A stretch of 59,263 bases of DNA from Thalassotalea sp. PP2-459 (GCF_001913705.1 NZ_MKQD01000072.1:1-59263), one strand, 5' to 3'. Counted from the stretch's first letter, positions 38,032-49,011 are shown. The notes: generated from the letters alone by a model not told the origin. Numbers and translations are program-made.

Positions 38032-39780
38032 ATGAAAACATTGGTAAGATCGGTCTTAACACTCAGCATTAGTAGTGCATTAGCCCTAACAACGGCACAA
38101 GCAGCCACTTATAAAATTATTGATAAGGGTGCTGCAGATAAATTTAAATTTACGTATTCTCAACAAGAAAATAATGTTGGCCAAATGGCTATATCAGCAA
38201 CAGATGCTTATAATTTTCCTGTTCAGTTTCAGTATTTTGACGAAAATGATTACGATAACATTGTTCTTTCTGCAGAACGTAGTCATGAATTAGTCAGCGG
38301 TATCAATGATATTGAAGATGAAACTGCTTTACGAAATGGTAACCCAACAGCCAATGATTTGTTTTGGGCGATTTATTACTTAAAAGACACCCAAAAAAGC
38401 AGTTTGTTCTATCAAAAGTACGGCGATATTGTTGCCATGACAAATTCTGGCCAAGAGTCCACAGAGTTTACTGTTTTTGATGTCAACTTTGATGGTACTG
38501 ATACCTTAACGCGATCAACCGTTGATTATATTAATGGCATAACTGATCAAGGTTGGGTGTATGGCAACGGCTCTGCGCCATTCTTACCGGTTGATTTTAC
38601 TGATTCAAATGATAACGAAGTAACGTTATGGTTAAGTGAATTCACTACGCGTGGCTTCTTATCCACTGATGGTGGGAACTCAATTATTCCTATACTACCG
38701 CCAGAAACAACTTATGGTGGCGAGTCTGCAGTGTTAGATATCAGTAATAACGGCATTGCGGTAGGGTACGCAAGTACCAGTATTGTTGAAGATATTGTAG
38801 AATTGATAGAAAGTGAAGATGGAGGTTGTCGCGATCCTGAGGTTTTAGACGATCTACCTTTTGAAGCTTGCGTGCAATTACGTGCCAATGGCATGTATAA
38901 CAACGAAGCGTTTAAATGGAATTTAGATGTCAATGGCGAAGTATCAAAAGAAGCCTTAGGCTTGTTAGTGACCCCACACCCCGATGACACAAGACAACAT
39001 ATCAGTATTGCACAAGCGGTAAATAGCCATGGTGTTGCTGTTGGCTATGCCACGGGTTGGCAAGATGAAACGGAAACCAACCCAAGTGAAAATGAGCGAA
39101 CCAGCTTATATGCGGTGGTTTTTAAAGACGGTGTAGTAAAAGACTTTACTGAAGATCATACGGAATACTTTGACTCAAGAGCTTATGATATTAATGATGC
39201 AGGTATTGCTGTCGGGCATGCAACCACTTTAAGTAATGGCTCTTATCGTAAAAAATTCTATTACGTAGATACTAATCAGGAAAACCCTCAAATGGTACTA
39301 CCACAAGATTTTTTTACCGGTTCTTCTAGTTCAGCTCGAGCAATTAATGAGCATGGCATTGTAGTAGGTCAAGGTGAAGTAGAAACGCACAATGATAGCT
39401 CATCAAACCCTCGCCGAACTCACGGTTTTATGTACGATATTAATACCGATACCTTCACGAATTTAAATGAATTATTATCATGTGACTCTCCATATACCAT
39501 TATTGAAGTGAGAGATATTAATGAAAATAATGAAATTTCGGGCTCTGCTGTAATAAAAGTGGAACGACGAGATGCGAAAGGTAACATAATGTATGATGAA
39601 GATGGTGACGCATTGACAGAAGATGTTGTACGAGCGATTAAAATGCAACCTATTGCTGGTGAAATCGAAGATTGTGCAAAAGTCGTTGAAGATGTTGAAC
39701 GTAAAGGTGCAAGTACAGGCATTATCAGTTTAATGCTGTTAAGTTTATTAGGTTTTGCAAGACGCTTTACTAAAAAGTAA
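38032..39780 (+). CDS. DUF3466 exported protein with C-terminal sorting-like tail
   Basis: 582 aa. Signal peptide MKTLVRSVLTLSISSALALTTAQA. The body contains repeated DINxxGIAVGYA-type segments (DISNNGIAVGYA, AVNSHGVAVGYA, DINDAGIAVGHA, AINEHGIVVGQG) of the HAF/beta-propeller kind seen in DUF3466. The end GASTGIISLMLLSLLGFARRFTKK is a hydrophobic helix followed by basic residues, like a C-terminal surface-sorting tail. Its place behind uup is conserved in Shewanella and Vibrio. Function unknown. Confidence 0.85.
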   Translation: MKTLVRSVLTLSISSALALTTAQAATYKIIDKGAADKFKFTYSQQENNVGQMAISATDAYNFPVQFQYFDENDYDNIVLSAERSHELVSGINDIEDETALRNGNPTANDLFWAIYYLKDTQKSSLFYQKYGDIVAMTNSGQESTEFTVFDVNFDGTDTLTRSTVDYINGITDQGWVYGNGSAPFLPVDFTDSNDNEVTLWLSEFTTRGFLSTDGGNSIIPILPPETTYGGESAVLDISNNGIAVGYASTSIVEDIVELIESEDGGCRDPEVLDDLPFEACVQLRANGMYNNEAFKWNLDVNGEVSKEALGLLVTPHPDDTRQHISIAQAVNSHGVAVGYATGWQDETETNPSENERTSLYAVVFKDGVVKDFTEDHTEYFDSRAYDINDAGIAVGHATTLSNGSYRKKFYYVDTNQENPQMVLPQDFFTGSSSSARAINEHGIVVGQGEVETHNDSSSNPRRTHGFMYDINTDTFTNLNELLSCDSPYTIIEVRDINENNEISGSAVIKVERRDAKGNIMYDEDGDALTEDVVRAIKMQPIAGEIEDCAKVVEDVERKGASTGIISLMLLSLLGFARRFTKK

Positions 39781-39802
39781 TTGTTTGATGTTTAATGTTG
39801 TG

Positions 39803-39833
39803 AAAAGCGCTATATTTAGATAGCGCTTTTTTT
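39803..39833 (+). terminator. Terminator after DUF3466
   Basis: Stem AAAAGCGCTA / TAGCGCTTTT with an 8-nt loop followed by more T; strong and symmetric. Confidence 0.88.
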
Positions 39834-40134
39834 GTCCAAAAATTTAATCATGTGCTCAGTCAAGGTTATCTAGGGTGTTGAAATTACGGGTTGTCATTTA
39901 ATGCATTTAATAGAATTGGTATAAGTAACTCTTTTTGCGTTTATTGTTAATTCTTTTTAACTTCATATCAATTAATGTAGAGCAGTCAGCACTTTTCGCT
40001 TAGCATTGCTGAGCCTTGTTTAAAGTGTTGAACGGTAGGGAAACCTAAAATAGTGCAAGGAAGGAAATATTTACGTTGTATGATGTAGCATTACTACATC
40101 ATACAAAATCATGATATAAGCCGTAAAAGCTTAA
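39834..40134. other. Intergenic region between DUF3466 and gapA
   Basis: About 300 bp without a gene. Its only clear structure is the palindrome at 40076-40106, listed separately. Confidence 0.6.
40076..40106. repeat. Perfect 13-bp inverted repeat downstream of gapA, HexR-like core
   Basis: TTGTATGATGTAG and its exact complement CTACATCATACAA flank CATTA. The core TGTAGCATTACTACA differs at one position from the HexR pattern TGTARTnnnAYTACA. There is no T-run on the minus strand, so it is not a standard gapA terminator, though an RNA hairpin could still stabilise the gapA 3' end. Confidence 0.6.
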
Positions 40135-41220
<1,086 letters not shown>

Positions 41221-41381
41221 TTAACGTGAATTTAATTACAGATAAATAAAAATATACTACATTTTTAAAAAATATCGCTAAATAGGCTAGGAACTATTAA
41301 AAATACCGTGATAAAATGTACTGCAAAGTATAAAAAAATAATGATTCTTAACATTTATATTAGCGACCCTCTGGAAATTAC

Positions 41382-42902
41382 ATGACACAAGAACAACAAC
41401 TTTGCGATATAGGATTTATCGGGCTAGGCGTAATGGGTAAAAACTTAGTGTTAAACCTAGCTGATAATGGTTATAGCATTGCTGCATTTGACCTAGACCA
41501 CGAAAAAGTCAAAGAAGCTATCGCACTTGATAAAGAAGAAAACACCTCTGAAGTGGCACGAGTAACGGGCTGCTTTTCTTATACAGAGCTACTTTCTAAA
41601 CTTAAGGCTCCGCATCTTATTGTGCTATCTGTACCTGCAGGTGAGCCTGTTGATCAAGTCTCAGAAAGCTTAATTGGAGCTGGCATACAGCCAGACGACA
41701 TAGTAATAGATACCGGTAATAGCTTATGGGTAGATACAGTTGCACGTGAAGAAAAGTATAAAAATAATTTTATTTTGTTTTCTTCAGCAGTATCAGGTGG
41801 TGAAGAAGGTGCACGATTTGGTCCATCTTTAATGCCAAGTGGCTCACCATATGCTTGGACACGAATCAAGCCTATTTGGGAAGCTATTGCCGCTAAAGTT
41901 GATCCAAGTACAGGAAAACCTTTAGAAAGAACAAAGCCTGGACAAATTGTTGAGTCAGGCGATCCTTGTACAGCGTATATTGGCCCTGCTGGAGCAGGTC
42001 ATTATGTTAAAATGGTACATAACGGTATTGAATACGCTGACATGCAAATAATTTGTGAGGCATATCACGTGCTTCGTAATGGTTTATCGTTACCTACCGA
42101 AGAAATTGCGGATATTTTTGCAAAATGGAATCAGGGCCCGCTAGATAGCTATTTAATGGAAATATCCGTTGATGTGTTACGTCACAAAGTTGATGGTGAA
42201 CCTTTAGTTAATTTGATTTTGGATACTGCCGGCCAAAAAGGAACAGGACTTTGGACTGCTGTTAGTAGTTTACAAGTAGGAGCACCGGCACCAACAATTT
42301 CACAAGCGGTATATGCACGTTCAATATCTTCTTTCAAATCACTGAGAGAACAGGCAAGTGAAATTTTAACCGGGCCTGTACAAAAACATTATTCTGATGA
42401 AGAAAAAGCAACCTTTATTAATGAACTTCATGACGCAATATATTGTGCTAAAATTTGTGCATATGCGCAGGGTTTTCAATTAATGAAACAAGCTGAGAAA
42501 GAGCACGGTTGGAAGTTAGATTTTGCCAGTATAGCTAAAATATGGCGTGCAGGCTGTATTATTCGAGCAGTATTTTTACAATCTATTACTGATGCATTCG
42601 AGCGCAATGATGACTTAGAGAATTTATTATTAGATGAATTCTTTGCTAAACAACTTAATGAAAATCAGCAGTCTTGGCGTCATGCAATTGCGAATATTAC
42701 CTTAATGGGGATTCCTGCTGGGGCGTTATCTTCTGCGTTGTCTTATTACGATTCAATGCGATCTGACGTATTACCAGCTAATTTACTGCAAGGGCAGCGT
42801 GATTATTTTGGTGCACATACTTTTGAAAGAGTAGATAAACCTAAAGGTAAGAAATATCATGTGCAATGGTCTACTGATACCAAAGAGATGATAAAGGTAT
42901 AA
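41382..42902 (+). CDS. gnd: 6-phosphogluconate dehydrogenase (decarboxylating)
   Basis: 506 aa (classical Gnd about 470-490). Rossmann start [21 protein letters not shown]; substrate loop [43 protein letters not shown] with catalytic Lys; C-terminal [16 protein letters not shown]. Converts 6-phosphogluconate to ribulose-5-phosphate with NADP. About 30 residues longer than E. coli Gnd because of an insert near [23 protein letters not shown]. msrB follows 1 nt after the stop. Confidence 0.95.
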   Translation: MTQEQQLCDIGFIGLGVMGKNLVLNLADNGYSIAAFDLDHEKVKEAIALDKEENTSEVARVTGCFSYTELLSKLKAPHLIVLSVPAGEPVDQVSESLIGAGIQPDDIVIDTGNSLWVDTVAREEKYKNNFILFSSAVSGGEEGARFGPSLMPSGSPYAWTRIKPIWEAIAAKVDPSTGKPLERTKPGQIVESGDPCTAYIGPAGAGHYVKMVHNGIEYADMQIICEAYHVLRNGLSLPTEEIADIFAKWNQGPLDSYLMEISVDVLRHKVDGEPLVNLILDTAGQKGTGLWTAVSSLQVGAPAPTISQAVYARSISSFKSLREQASEILTGPVQKHYSDEEKATFINELHDAIYCAKICAYAQGFQLMKQAEKEHGWKLDFASIAKIWRAGCIIRAVFLQSITDAFERNDDLENLLLDEFFAKQLNENQQSWRHAIANITLMGIPAGALSSALSYYDSMRSDVLPANLLQGQRDYFGAHTFERVDKPKGKKYHVQWSTDTKEMIKV

Positions 42903-42903
42903 T

Positions 42904-43284
42904 ATGAAAACTGACGACGAATATAAAAAGCAGCTATCACCTGAAGCCTTTAACGTTTGTCGTCAAGGGGCGACCGAAATGCCTTTTTCGGGCAAGTATA
43001 ATGATCACTGGCAAAAAGGTGTTTATCATTGTGCTTGCTGCGAACAACCTTTATTTGAGTCAACAGCAAAATTTAATGCCGGTTGCGGCTGGCCGAGCTT
43101 TTTCCAAAGTATTGAAAATCAGGTTAATTATTTGCCTGATCATACACATCATATGGTCAGAACCGAAATTCAATGTAAACATTGCCAGTCACACTTAGGG
43201 CATGTATTTGAAGACGGTCCGCAACCAACGGGCAAACGTTATTGTGTTAATTCATTAAGTTTAAACTTTATTGCTGATCAGTAA
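42904..43284 (+). CDS. msrB: Peptide-methionine (R)-S-oxide reductase MsrB
   Basis: 126 aa. Two CxxC zinc pairs (YHCACCEQ and IQCKHCQSH), GCGWPSFF substrate segment and the catalytic Cys in [10 protein letters not shown]. Repairs oxidised methionine in proteins. It directly follows gnd, which makes NADPH, so co-expression would be sensible, but that link is an inference. Confidence 0.96.
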   Translation: MKTDDEYKKQLSPEAFNVCRQGATEMPFSGKYNDHWQKGVYHCACCEQPLFESTAKFNAGCGWPSFFQSIENQVNYLPDHTHHMVRTEIQCKHCQSHLGHVFEDGPQPTGKRYCVNSLSLNFIADQ

Positions 43285-43303
43285 CGATAATTGCCTATTG
43301 TTG

Positions 43304-44110
43304 TTAAAACTTCGGCGCAATAAATTGTAATGATTCAATTTTATTGAGAGTTGCTTCAGCCACTTGATCTAAAAATTCATAATCTAAATCATGGGTTGCA
43401 ATATAATTTTCTAGTGCATTATGATTTAGCACTGGATCTTCAGGGTCATAAAGACTTAGTACCTTTAACCAAATATAGGCTTGCTTAGCTTTATTTTTTT
43501 TCGCAAAAATTGATGATAATGATTTAAATACCTCATCATTAATATCGGTACTATCTTCTAAAAGCTCTAGTGATCTAAACAGTAGTTGTAATGTTTTCGT
43601 CGGATCTCTTTTTATATAATACGTGGCTAATTCATATTGAGACTCTGATGTTTCAAGCGCTTTAGTTCCTTCTAACGCTAAAAATTTTTCAAGTGCTTGT
43701 TCGTCAAGCTCTCTTGTCCAATGATAATATAACAGGCGAGGGTGTTCTGAGCCTTTAGTGCTTTGGGTTAATTCTTCTATTCTTGCTCGCGCCAGTATCA
43801 TATTATTAATGCGGCGTGTTTTCTTTTCTTTTAACTTTATATGTTCAATTTTTGCTGCATGCGAAATACACTTCTCATAACCTTCGTAAGCAATTAGTTG
43901 ATTAAATTTTGGTAAGTCATTATTTGGTGATAGTTTTGCTTCCACGTTAGCGATTCCTACCGCAATTCGCTCACGTTTACACCAAGAATCTTCAGTAAAT
44001 TCTTCACAAATTTCAGGGTTTTCTTTACATAATGCGGCAAAATTAGGGCCAGAATCACAGGCAGAAAGATATAAAAAAGCTGTAAAAACAACTAGGTAAC
44101 GAATTATCAT
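43304..44110 (-). CDS. DUF2989 lipoprotein
   Basis: 268 aa from the ATG at 44110; an in-frame ATG four codons upstream (44122) is possible but would place Asp in the signal region. Lipobox YLSAC; the mature N-terminus has a cysteine-rich motif (LCKENPEICEEFTEDSWCKRERI). The rest is helical with TPR-like repeats (QYELATYYIKRDPTKTLQLL). Matches DUF2989 of Vibrio/Shewanella, which sits near gapA there. Function unknown. Confidence 0.8.
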   Translation of the reverse strand: MIIRYLVVFTAFLYLSACDSGPNFAALCKENPEICEEFTEDSWCKRERIAVGIANVEAKLSPNNDLPKFNQLIAYEGYEKCISHAAKIEHIKLKEKKTRRINNMILARARIEELTQSTKGSEHPRLLYYHWTRELDEQALEKFLALEGTKALETSESQYELATYYIKRDPTKTLQLLFRSLELLEDSTDINDEVFKSLSSIFAKKNKAKQAYIWLKVLSLYDPEDPVLNHNALENYIATHDLDYEFLDQVAEATLNKIESLQFIAPKF

Positions 44111-44193
44111 TGGTAAATCCATTATGTTGCGACAAATATTATGTAATCTATAGAGAAAACTTTCATATTCGATTACAATACGCGCCGCAATTC

Positions 44194-44227
44194 ACTATTA
44201 TTAATTAACACTATAATTAATAATAGT
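44194..44227. promoter_or_regulatory. Perfect 13-bp inverted repeat before the long GAPDH gene
   Basis: ACTATTATTAATT and its complement AATTAATAATAGT flank 8 nt, 38 bp before the start codon, in the divergent region with DUF2989. Either an operator or a leader hairpin; not a HexR match. Confidence 0.5.
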
Positions 44228-44264
44228 ACGTGGTTCAATTGACTGAAATAAAAAGGTTTAAGCA

Positions 44265-45713
44265 ATGACTTCTCATTTAGAGGAACAGTATCAAACAAGT
44301 TGGCTAGAACGCCAAACTTTCGCGGAAAACATGCAACCTATTATAGGGCAGCTATTTCGTAATAAAGGTATAGAAATCACCGTTTATGGTCGTCCTTTGG
44401 TAAATGCTTCTGCTATTGATATTATCAAAGCGCATAAGTCGGTAGCGTTACATGAAGAAAGCAAACTTAGATTGCGTGAAAGCTTTCCTTTTATTGAAGC
44501 ATTAACAAAAATGTCTTTAGCACCTGCCCGCATCGATGTTGGTAAACTTGCTTACCGATATTTATTTAAAGGTGAGGCCAATGGTGTATCAATTGAACAA
44601 TTTCTTGAAAAAGAATTAACTCAGATTTGTAAAAACGTACAAGAAGAAGAGCCACGTGATGTTGTACTTTACGGGTTTGGCCGTATTGGTCGTTTGCTTG
44701 CTCGTTTATTAATAGAACGTACGGGGCCAAGCTCTAAACTACGTTTACGTGCTATTGTTATTCGTCCGGGTAAAGATGGTGATTTAGCAAAGCGTGCAAG
44801 TCTATTACGCCGTGATTCTGTACATGGTGCATTCAACGGCAGTATTACTATCGATGAAGAGCATAATGTAATAAAGGCAAATGGTGCTTTTATACAAGTG
44901 ATTTATGCGAAATCACCCGCCGATATTGACTATACTAAATATGGAATTAATAACGCTTTAGTCGTTGATAACACGGGTATTTGGAGTGACGAAGAAGGTC
45001 TTGGCCAACACTTGCAATCAAAGGGTACTTCAAAAGTATTATTAACAGCCCCTGCAAAAGGTGATATCAAAAATATCGTTTACGGTGTAAACCAAGATAT
45101 GATCTTGGCGAAAGATAAGATTATTTCAGCAGCAAGTTGTACAACCAATGCAATAACTCCTGTTTTAAAAGCACTAAATGATCGTTTCGGTATTAAAAAT
45201 GGCCATGTTGAAACAGTACACTCTTATACTAATGACCAAAACTTAATCGATAACTATCATAAATCACCTCGTCGTGGCCGAAGTGCGCCGTTGAACATGG
45301 TGATCACGTCTACGGGTGCAGCAAAAGCAGTTGCTAAAGCTTTACCAGAATTAAAAGGTTTATTAACAGGTAATGCGATTCGTGTGCCTACGCCGAATGT
45401 TTCAATGGCGATAATGAACCTAAATTTAAAAGAAACAACAACAACTGAAGAGTTAAATGATTATTTACGTAATATTTCTTTAAATTCTGATCTACAAAAC
45501 CAAGTAGATTATACCGCTTCAACTGAAATTGTTTCGACTGATCTCGTGGGCTCTCGTTATGCTGGAGTGGTTGATTCACAAGCAACGATTGTTGAAGATG
45601 ACCGAGCAGTTTTATATGTTTGGTATGATAATGAGTTTGGTTATAGCTGCCAGGTTGTTCGTGTAATGCACGAAATGGCAGGGATCAACGTACCTACATT
45701 ACCGAGTAAATAG
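44265..45713 (+). CDS. Long-form glyceraldehyde-3-phosphate dehydrogenase
   Basis: 482 aa: an N-terminal extension of about 125 residues (helical, EQYQTSWLERQTFAENMQPI) before the GAPDH fold. NAD-binding VVLYGFGRIGRLLARLLIER, catalytic Cys292 in [48 protein letters not shown]. The same long paralogue lies beside gapA in Shewanella and Vibrio. It is a different subfamily from the 331-aa gapA; a gluconeogenic or NADP role is suggested elsewhere but cannot be read here. Confidence 0.9.
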   Translation: MTSHLEEQYQTSWLERQTFAENMQPIIGQLFRNKGIEITVYGRPLVNASAIDIIKAHKSVALHEESKLRLRESFPFIEALTKMSLAPARIDVGKLAYRYLFKGEANGVSIEQFLEKELTQICKNVQEEEPRDVVLYGFGRIGRLLARLLIERTGPSSKLRLRAIVIRPGKDGDLAKRASLLRRDSVHGAFNGSITIDEEHNVIKANGAFIQVIYAKSPADIDYTKYGINNALVVDNTGIWSDEEGLGQHLQSKGTSKVLLTAPAKGDIKNIVYGVNQDMILAKDKIISAASCTTNAITPVLKALNDRFGIKNGHVETVHSYTNDQNLIDNYHKSPRRGRSAPLNMVITSTGAAKAVAKALPELKGLLTGNAIRVPTPNVSMAIMNLNLKETTTTEELNDYLRNISLNSDLQNQVDYTASTEIVSTDLVGSRYAGVVDSQATIVEDDRAVLYVWYDNEFGYSCQVVRVMHEMAGINVPTLPSK

Positions 45714-45736
45714 TTGATTGTTATAGATTTTAAAAT

Positions 45737-45760
45737 AGGCGCTTAATTGCGCCTTTTTTA
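45737..45760 (+). terminator. Terminator after the long GAPDH gene
   Basis: AGGCGC TTAATT GCGCCT stem with A-run before and six T after. Confidence 0.85.
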
Positions 45761-45828
45761 ATCAAGAAAATTAAGTTACAGTCGATAAAGAAGGGGTTAT
45801 TAAACGTAGTCGTTAGAAGAGAGGTTTT

Positions 45829-46026
45829 ATGTCAATAACAATTTCAAACACGGTTGATGCTGTTCAACAAAATACCACTAAAGGCGGTGGTGTTATTGTG
45901 GCTAAGAAAGCAAATGATCAACAAGCGTTAGAAGGACAAATGGCGTTAAAATTAATTGAATCGAGCGTCATCAACACGCAAACTCCAGTAGGAAATAGCG
46001 GCCATAATATCAATATTAAAGCTTAA
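45829..46026 (+). CDS. Small YjfB-like (putative motility) protein
   Basis: 65 aa with a strong AAGAGAGG ribosome site. The middle AKKANDQQALEGQMALKLIESS and the end GNSGHNINIKA are like YjfB/putative motility proteins (K-x-D-x-Q-x-x-x-G... and an NxIN-like tail). Role unknown; the family match is by eye only. It is convergent with tusE. Confidence 0.55.
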   Translation: MSITISNTVDAVQQNTTKGGGVIVAKKANDQQALEGQMALKLIESSVINTQTPVGNSGHNINIKA

Positions 46027-46043
46027 ATAATAAACGTTCTACG

Positions 46044-46376
46044 TTAAATACAGCGTGCAGGTTTAGGTAAGCCTGCATACTTTGTTGCTTGTTTTGCTGG
46101 CCCATCCGGGAATAACCGATACAGATAACGACTATTTGCTTTCTCTTCACCAAACTCAAGCTTCATCGCTTTGGTTAAAGCACGAATTGCTGGTGATGTG
46201 TTGTATGTTAGGTAAAACTCACGTACAAAACGTATGACTTCCCAATGGTTTTCAGACAAATTAACACCATCTTTTGTTGCTAATTGACTTGCGATACTCT
46301 CATTCCAATCATGCACATTTAATAAATACCCTTGTTCATCTAAATCAATTGCTTTGCCGTTGAATTCAATTGTCAT
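46044..46376 (-). CDS. tusE: Sulfurtransferase TusE (DsrC family)
   Basis: 110 aa. C-terminal GLPKPARCI with the penultimate Cys109 that receives sulfur; body [32 protein letters not shown] is the DsrC family signature. TusE takes persulfide sulfur from TusBCD and passes it to MnmA for 2-thiouridine in tRNA. Last gene of the tusDCB-tusE set. Confidence 0.95.
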   Translation of the reverse strand: MTIEFNGKAIDLDEQGYLLNVHDWNESIASQLATKDGVNLSENHWEVIRFVREFYLTYNTSPAIRALTKAMKLEFGEEKANSRYLYRLFPDGPAKQATKYAGLPKPARCI

Positions 46377-46378
46377 TG

Positions 46379-46657
46379 CTAAGTCCAGGTAATATTATTT
46401 GTATGCTTAAATAGTTGTTTTGGTAGTTGTTTAGCGGTTATTTCCATTACGCCTTCTGGTACGGTTAACCCTCTTGCTTGCATGTGCTCTGTCACCACGA
46501 AAATACGGTTTGTTGAAAGAGTGGCTAACCATAGGATATTAACGTTGTAACAGCCATCATCCATTAAAATAACGTCATCATCTACACTAACGAGTGATTG
46601 ATAATGATCAAAATTGTTATTTAACGCAGATCCTCTAATTAAATGTAATGTCGACAT
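46379..46657 (-). CDS. tusB: Sulfur relay protein TusB
   Basis: 92 aa DsrH-family subunit of the TusBCD complex. [18 protein letters not shown] start and [12 protein letters not shown] segment are typical. TusBCD relays sulfur from TusA to TusE. Located 4 bp after tusC and 2 bp before tusE. Confidence 0.88.
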   Translation of the reverse strand: MSTLHLIRGSALNNNFDHYQSLVSVDDDVILMDDGCYNVNILWLATLSTNRIFVVTEHMQARGLTVPEGVMEITAKQLPKQLFKHTNNITWT

Positions 46658-46661
46658 AAGA

Positions 46662-47024
46662 TTAAAAATTCAAAATAAAGTGGTGTTGTTTTAAAGAAGC
46701 GGCAAATTCTGCTTCATCTAATAGTGTTATACCCGCTAAGCTTTTTACCGCTTTTAATCCACGCTGTACTAAACTTTGTTGGCAGACATAAATGTGTTCG
46801 ATATCGTAAAAAGCAAACGCCTCAAACGTTTTTAAAAAATTCTTAATGCCAAGTATCTCGGGTTGAGTGCCATCAACTAACTGCCAAACACCATCTCCAT
46901 GAAAATATAAACAGGTAGGTTGTTCATAACTTCCCATAATCAATGCAATATCTAACGAGTCTTTTGCCGAAGAGTCGCTAAATGGTGCAGTTTGGTTAAG
47001 GATTGCTAATGTTTTATTTGTCAT
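46662..47024 (-). CDS. tusC: Sulfur relay protein TusC
   Basis: 120 aa DsrF-family subunit: TLAILNQTAPFSDSSAKDSLDIALIMGSYEQPTCLYF and VYVCQQSLVQRGL-like block. Its start overlaps the tusD stop by 4 bp. Confidence 0.9.
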   Translation of the reverse strand: MTNKTLAILNQTAPFSDSSAKDSLDIALIMGSYEQPTCLYFHGDGVWQLVDGTQPEILGIKNFLKTFEAFAFYDIEHIYVCQQSLVQRGLKAVKSLAGITLLDEAEFAASLKQHHFILNF

Positions 47025-47398
47025 AATTGCACTACTTTATCAGCGTTATTCATTAACGAAACTAATTCACCGAGCCCAGAAGGTTGGAAGCCATCTTGTA
47101 GGGTATCTTTTGCAGGTTGGCCATTTTGAAGGTAACAGGTTAAACCAAAACGCTCAGCGGCGGTGCTACATAAATGCATGGGAATTTTACTTTCTTGAGC
47201 AAATGTACTCCAGCTAACTGCTATATTAACCTCATCACTGGCAATGTCGATATTACGAGCAGCATTAAGCACTCCAGATTGATAAAAAAATACACCTATC
47301 ACGTTAAACTGTTCTTCAGCATCTTTGACAAACTGCAATGCAGTTTTAGTTAAATGACTAGTTGGTGGAGTAGTAATTATAACCGCAATTTTTTTCAC
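47021..47398 (-). CDS. tusD: Sulfur relay protein TusD
   Basis: 125 aa DsrE-family subunit with catalytic Cys77 (KIPMHLCSTAAERFGL; E. coli Cys78). The start is GTG, with GAGG 5 nt upstream. That ribosome site begins directly after the T-run of the terminator at 47413-47437, so transcription that escapes the terminator goes straight into tusD. Confidence 0.92.
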   Translation of the reverse strand: MKKIAVIITTPPTSHLTKTALQFVKDAEEQFNVIGVFFYQSGVLNAARNIDIASDEVNIAVSWSTFAQESKIPMHLCSTAAERFGLTCYLQNGQPAKDTLQDGFQPSGLGELVSLMNNADKVVQL

Positions 47399-47412
47399 AT
47401 TAACCTCATAAA

Positions 47413-47437
47413 AAAAGCCTCGTTAAACGAGGCTTTT
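47413..47437. terminator. Hairpin terminator between yccA-like gene and tusD
   Basis: AAAAGCCTCG / CGAGGCTTTT with a 5-nt loop and, on the minus strand, a T-run of seven. It ends the yccA-like gene, yet lies inside the tusD leader, so it may also act as a partial read-through control. Confidence 0.8.
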
Positions 47438-47463
47438 CATTATAAACAAATTTTCAGACAAAT

Positions 47464-48132
47464 TTAATCGTCGCCGCCAAATGCACCTAATAAATGTAAT
47501 AGGCTAGTGAAAATATTGTAGATATTAAGGTATAAACCTACGGTTGCACGAATATAGTTAGTTTCGCCACCGTGAATAATTCTACTGGTATCAAATAAAA
47601 TCAAACCAGACATTATCATAATAATGGCTGCACTTAATGCTAATGACAATGCAGGAATTGCAAAGAAGATATTTGCAATGGCTGCAACAATAACAACAAG
47701 TAGGCCAACCATTAAGAAGCCGCCCATGAATGAGAAGTCTTTCTTACTTGTTAATGCATAACCAGATAAAGCAAAGAAGATCAGGGCTGTACCACCAAGT
47801 GCTTGCATTATCATGCTACCGCCATTTGCCATTGACAGGTAGTAGTTAAGAATAGGGCCTAAAGAGGCACCCATTAAACCTGTAAAAGCAAATATCCAAA
47901 AGATACCGCTTGCTTTGTCAGCTTGTTTATTAACAACAAACAGTAAACCGAATGCAACTAATGTCATGACTAAGCCAGCCATATGAGACAAGCCCATGGC
48001 CATAGAAACACCGGCAGTAACGGCACTAAAAGCTAAGGTCATTGACAATAACAAGTAGGTGTTCTTCAACACTTTGTTGATTTCAATCGCAGAGCTTCTG
48101 CTCGCCGTTTGAAAACTCATATCAGGTCTCAT
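47464..48132 (-). CDS. yccA: Bax inhibitor-1 family membrane protein, YccA-like
   Basis: 222 aa, seven hydrophobic segments spread from about 25 to 215. N-terminal soluble part EINKVLKNTYLLLSMTLAFSAVTA and C-terminal RATVGLYLNIYNIFTSLLHLLGAFGGDD are typical of BI-1/YccA proteins. E. coli YccA modulates the membrane protease FtsH and is also next to tusE. Here the gene is upstream of tusD. Confidence 0.92.
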   Translation of the reverse strand: MRPDMSFQTASRSSAIEINKVLKNTYLLLSMTLAFSAVTAGVSMAMGLSHMAGLVMTLVAFGLLFVVNKQADKASGIFWIFAFTGLMGASLGPILNYYLSMANGGSMIMQALGGTALIFFALSGYALTSKKDFSFMGGFLMVGLLVVIVAAIANIFFAIPALSLALSAAIIMIMSGLILFDTSRIIHGGETNYIRATVGLYLNIYNIFTSLLHLLGAFGGDD

Positions 48133-48264
48133 ATATATTCCTCTAAGAACTTTTACGTTGTAATTTTAAGATAAGGCCAAATTTAAGAAGTTCAAGTTAA
48201 ATATCTTCTTATTAACACCTTGTGACATATTATGACATACGAATTATAAATTGCTATCGCTTTT

Positions 48265-48861
48265 TTACTGATCAAAGCTATCTATTATTTGTTGCTTTCG
48301 ATAACAGTTCACACTGTGGTCGTTAATCATGCCGCATGCCTGCATATGAGCATAACATATTGTTGAACCAACAAATTTAAACCCTCGTTTTTTTAAATCT
48401 TTACTAAAAGCATCAGACTCTGCTGTTGTTGCGGCATAATCTTGTAATGTAATAGGGCAGTTAACAATGGTTTTATGATTCACAAATTGCCATTGATATT
48501 GACTAAAGCTACCAAACTCGCCTTGAATCTCAATAAATCGTTGAGCATTATTAATAGTCGCTTCGATTTTTTTTCTGTGTCGAATAATGCTTGTATCTTG
48601 CACCAATCGATCAACATCGTCTTCGCTCATTTTAGCGACAAGCACCACATCGAAATTGTGAAATGCTTTTCGATAACCCTCTCTGCGTTTTAAAATAGTG
48701 TACCAACTAAGCCCTGCTTGTGCTGACTCAAGTGTTAGGTATTCAAATAACTTAACGTCATCATAAACAGGTACACCCCATTCTTTATCATGATATTCAA
48801 CGTAATCAGGTTTGGTTTCATCGAGCCAAGGGCATCGACATTGTGGTTGTGTTTCAGACAT
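48265..48861 (-). CDS. tag: DNA-3-methyladenine glycosylase I
   Basis: 198 aa from the ATG at 48861; a TTG five codons upstream is less likely. Base excision repair of 3-methyladenine. CRCPWLDETKPDYVEYHDKEWGVPVYDD is the family N-terminus with Cys and His zinc ligands; FVGSTICYAHMQACGMINDH provides the helix-hairpin region and the C-terminal ligands. Confidence 0.95.
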   Translation of the reverse strand: MSETQPQCRCPWLDETKPDYVEYHDKEWGVPVYDDVKLFEYLTLESAQAGLSWYTILKRREGYRKAFHNFDVVLVAKMSEDDVDRLVQDTSIIRHRKKIEATINNAQRFIEIQGEFGSFSQYQWQFVNHKTIVNCPITLQDYAATTAESDAFSKDLKKRGFKFVGSTICYAHMQACGMINDHSVNCYRKQQIIDSFDQ

Positions 48862-48950
48862 TATTATTATCTTCAATTGTGTATTGTGGTTGAATGCTAT
48901 GCAAAATGATTAAATTTTTAGCAAACAAGCAACCTTAGTGAAATTAACCC

Positions 48951-48979
48951 TTTACAAGCGGGTAGGGACACTTTAATAT
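48951..48979 (+). promoter_or_regulatory. Promoter of tRNA-Ser copy 1
   Basis: -35 TTTACA, 17-nt spacer, -10 TAATAT, then a GC-rich start TCGCCCCGTC, about 33 bp before the tRNA. The same design is repeated before copy 2. Confidence 0.6.
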
Positions 48980-49011
48980 TCGCCCCGTCTTTAAGCAAGA
49001 CATGTTTTTCA

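Noticed and set aside
40076-40106. Palindrome as a standard terminator for gapA
   Set aside because: No T-run follows on the gapA strand; kept as an inverted repeat with HexR-like core instead.
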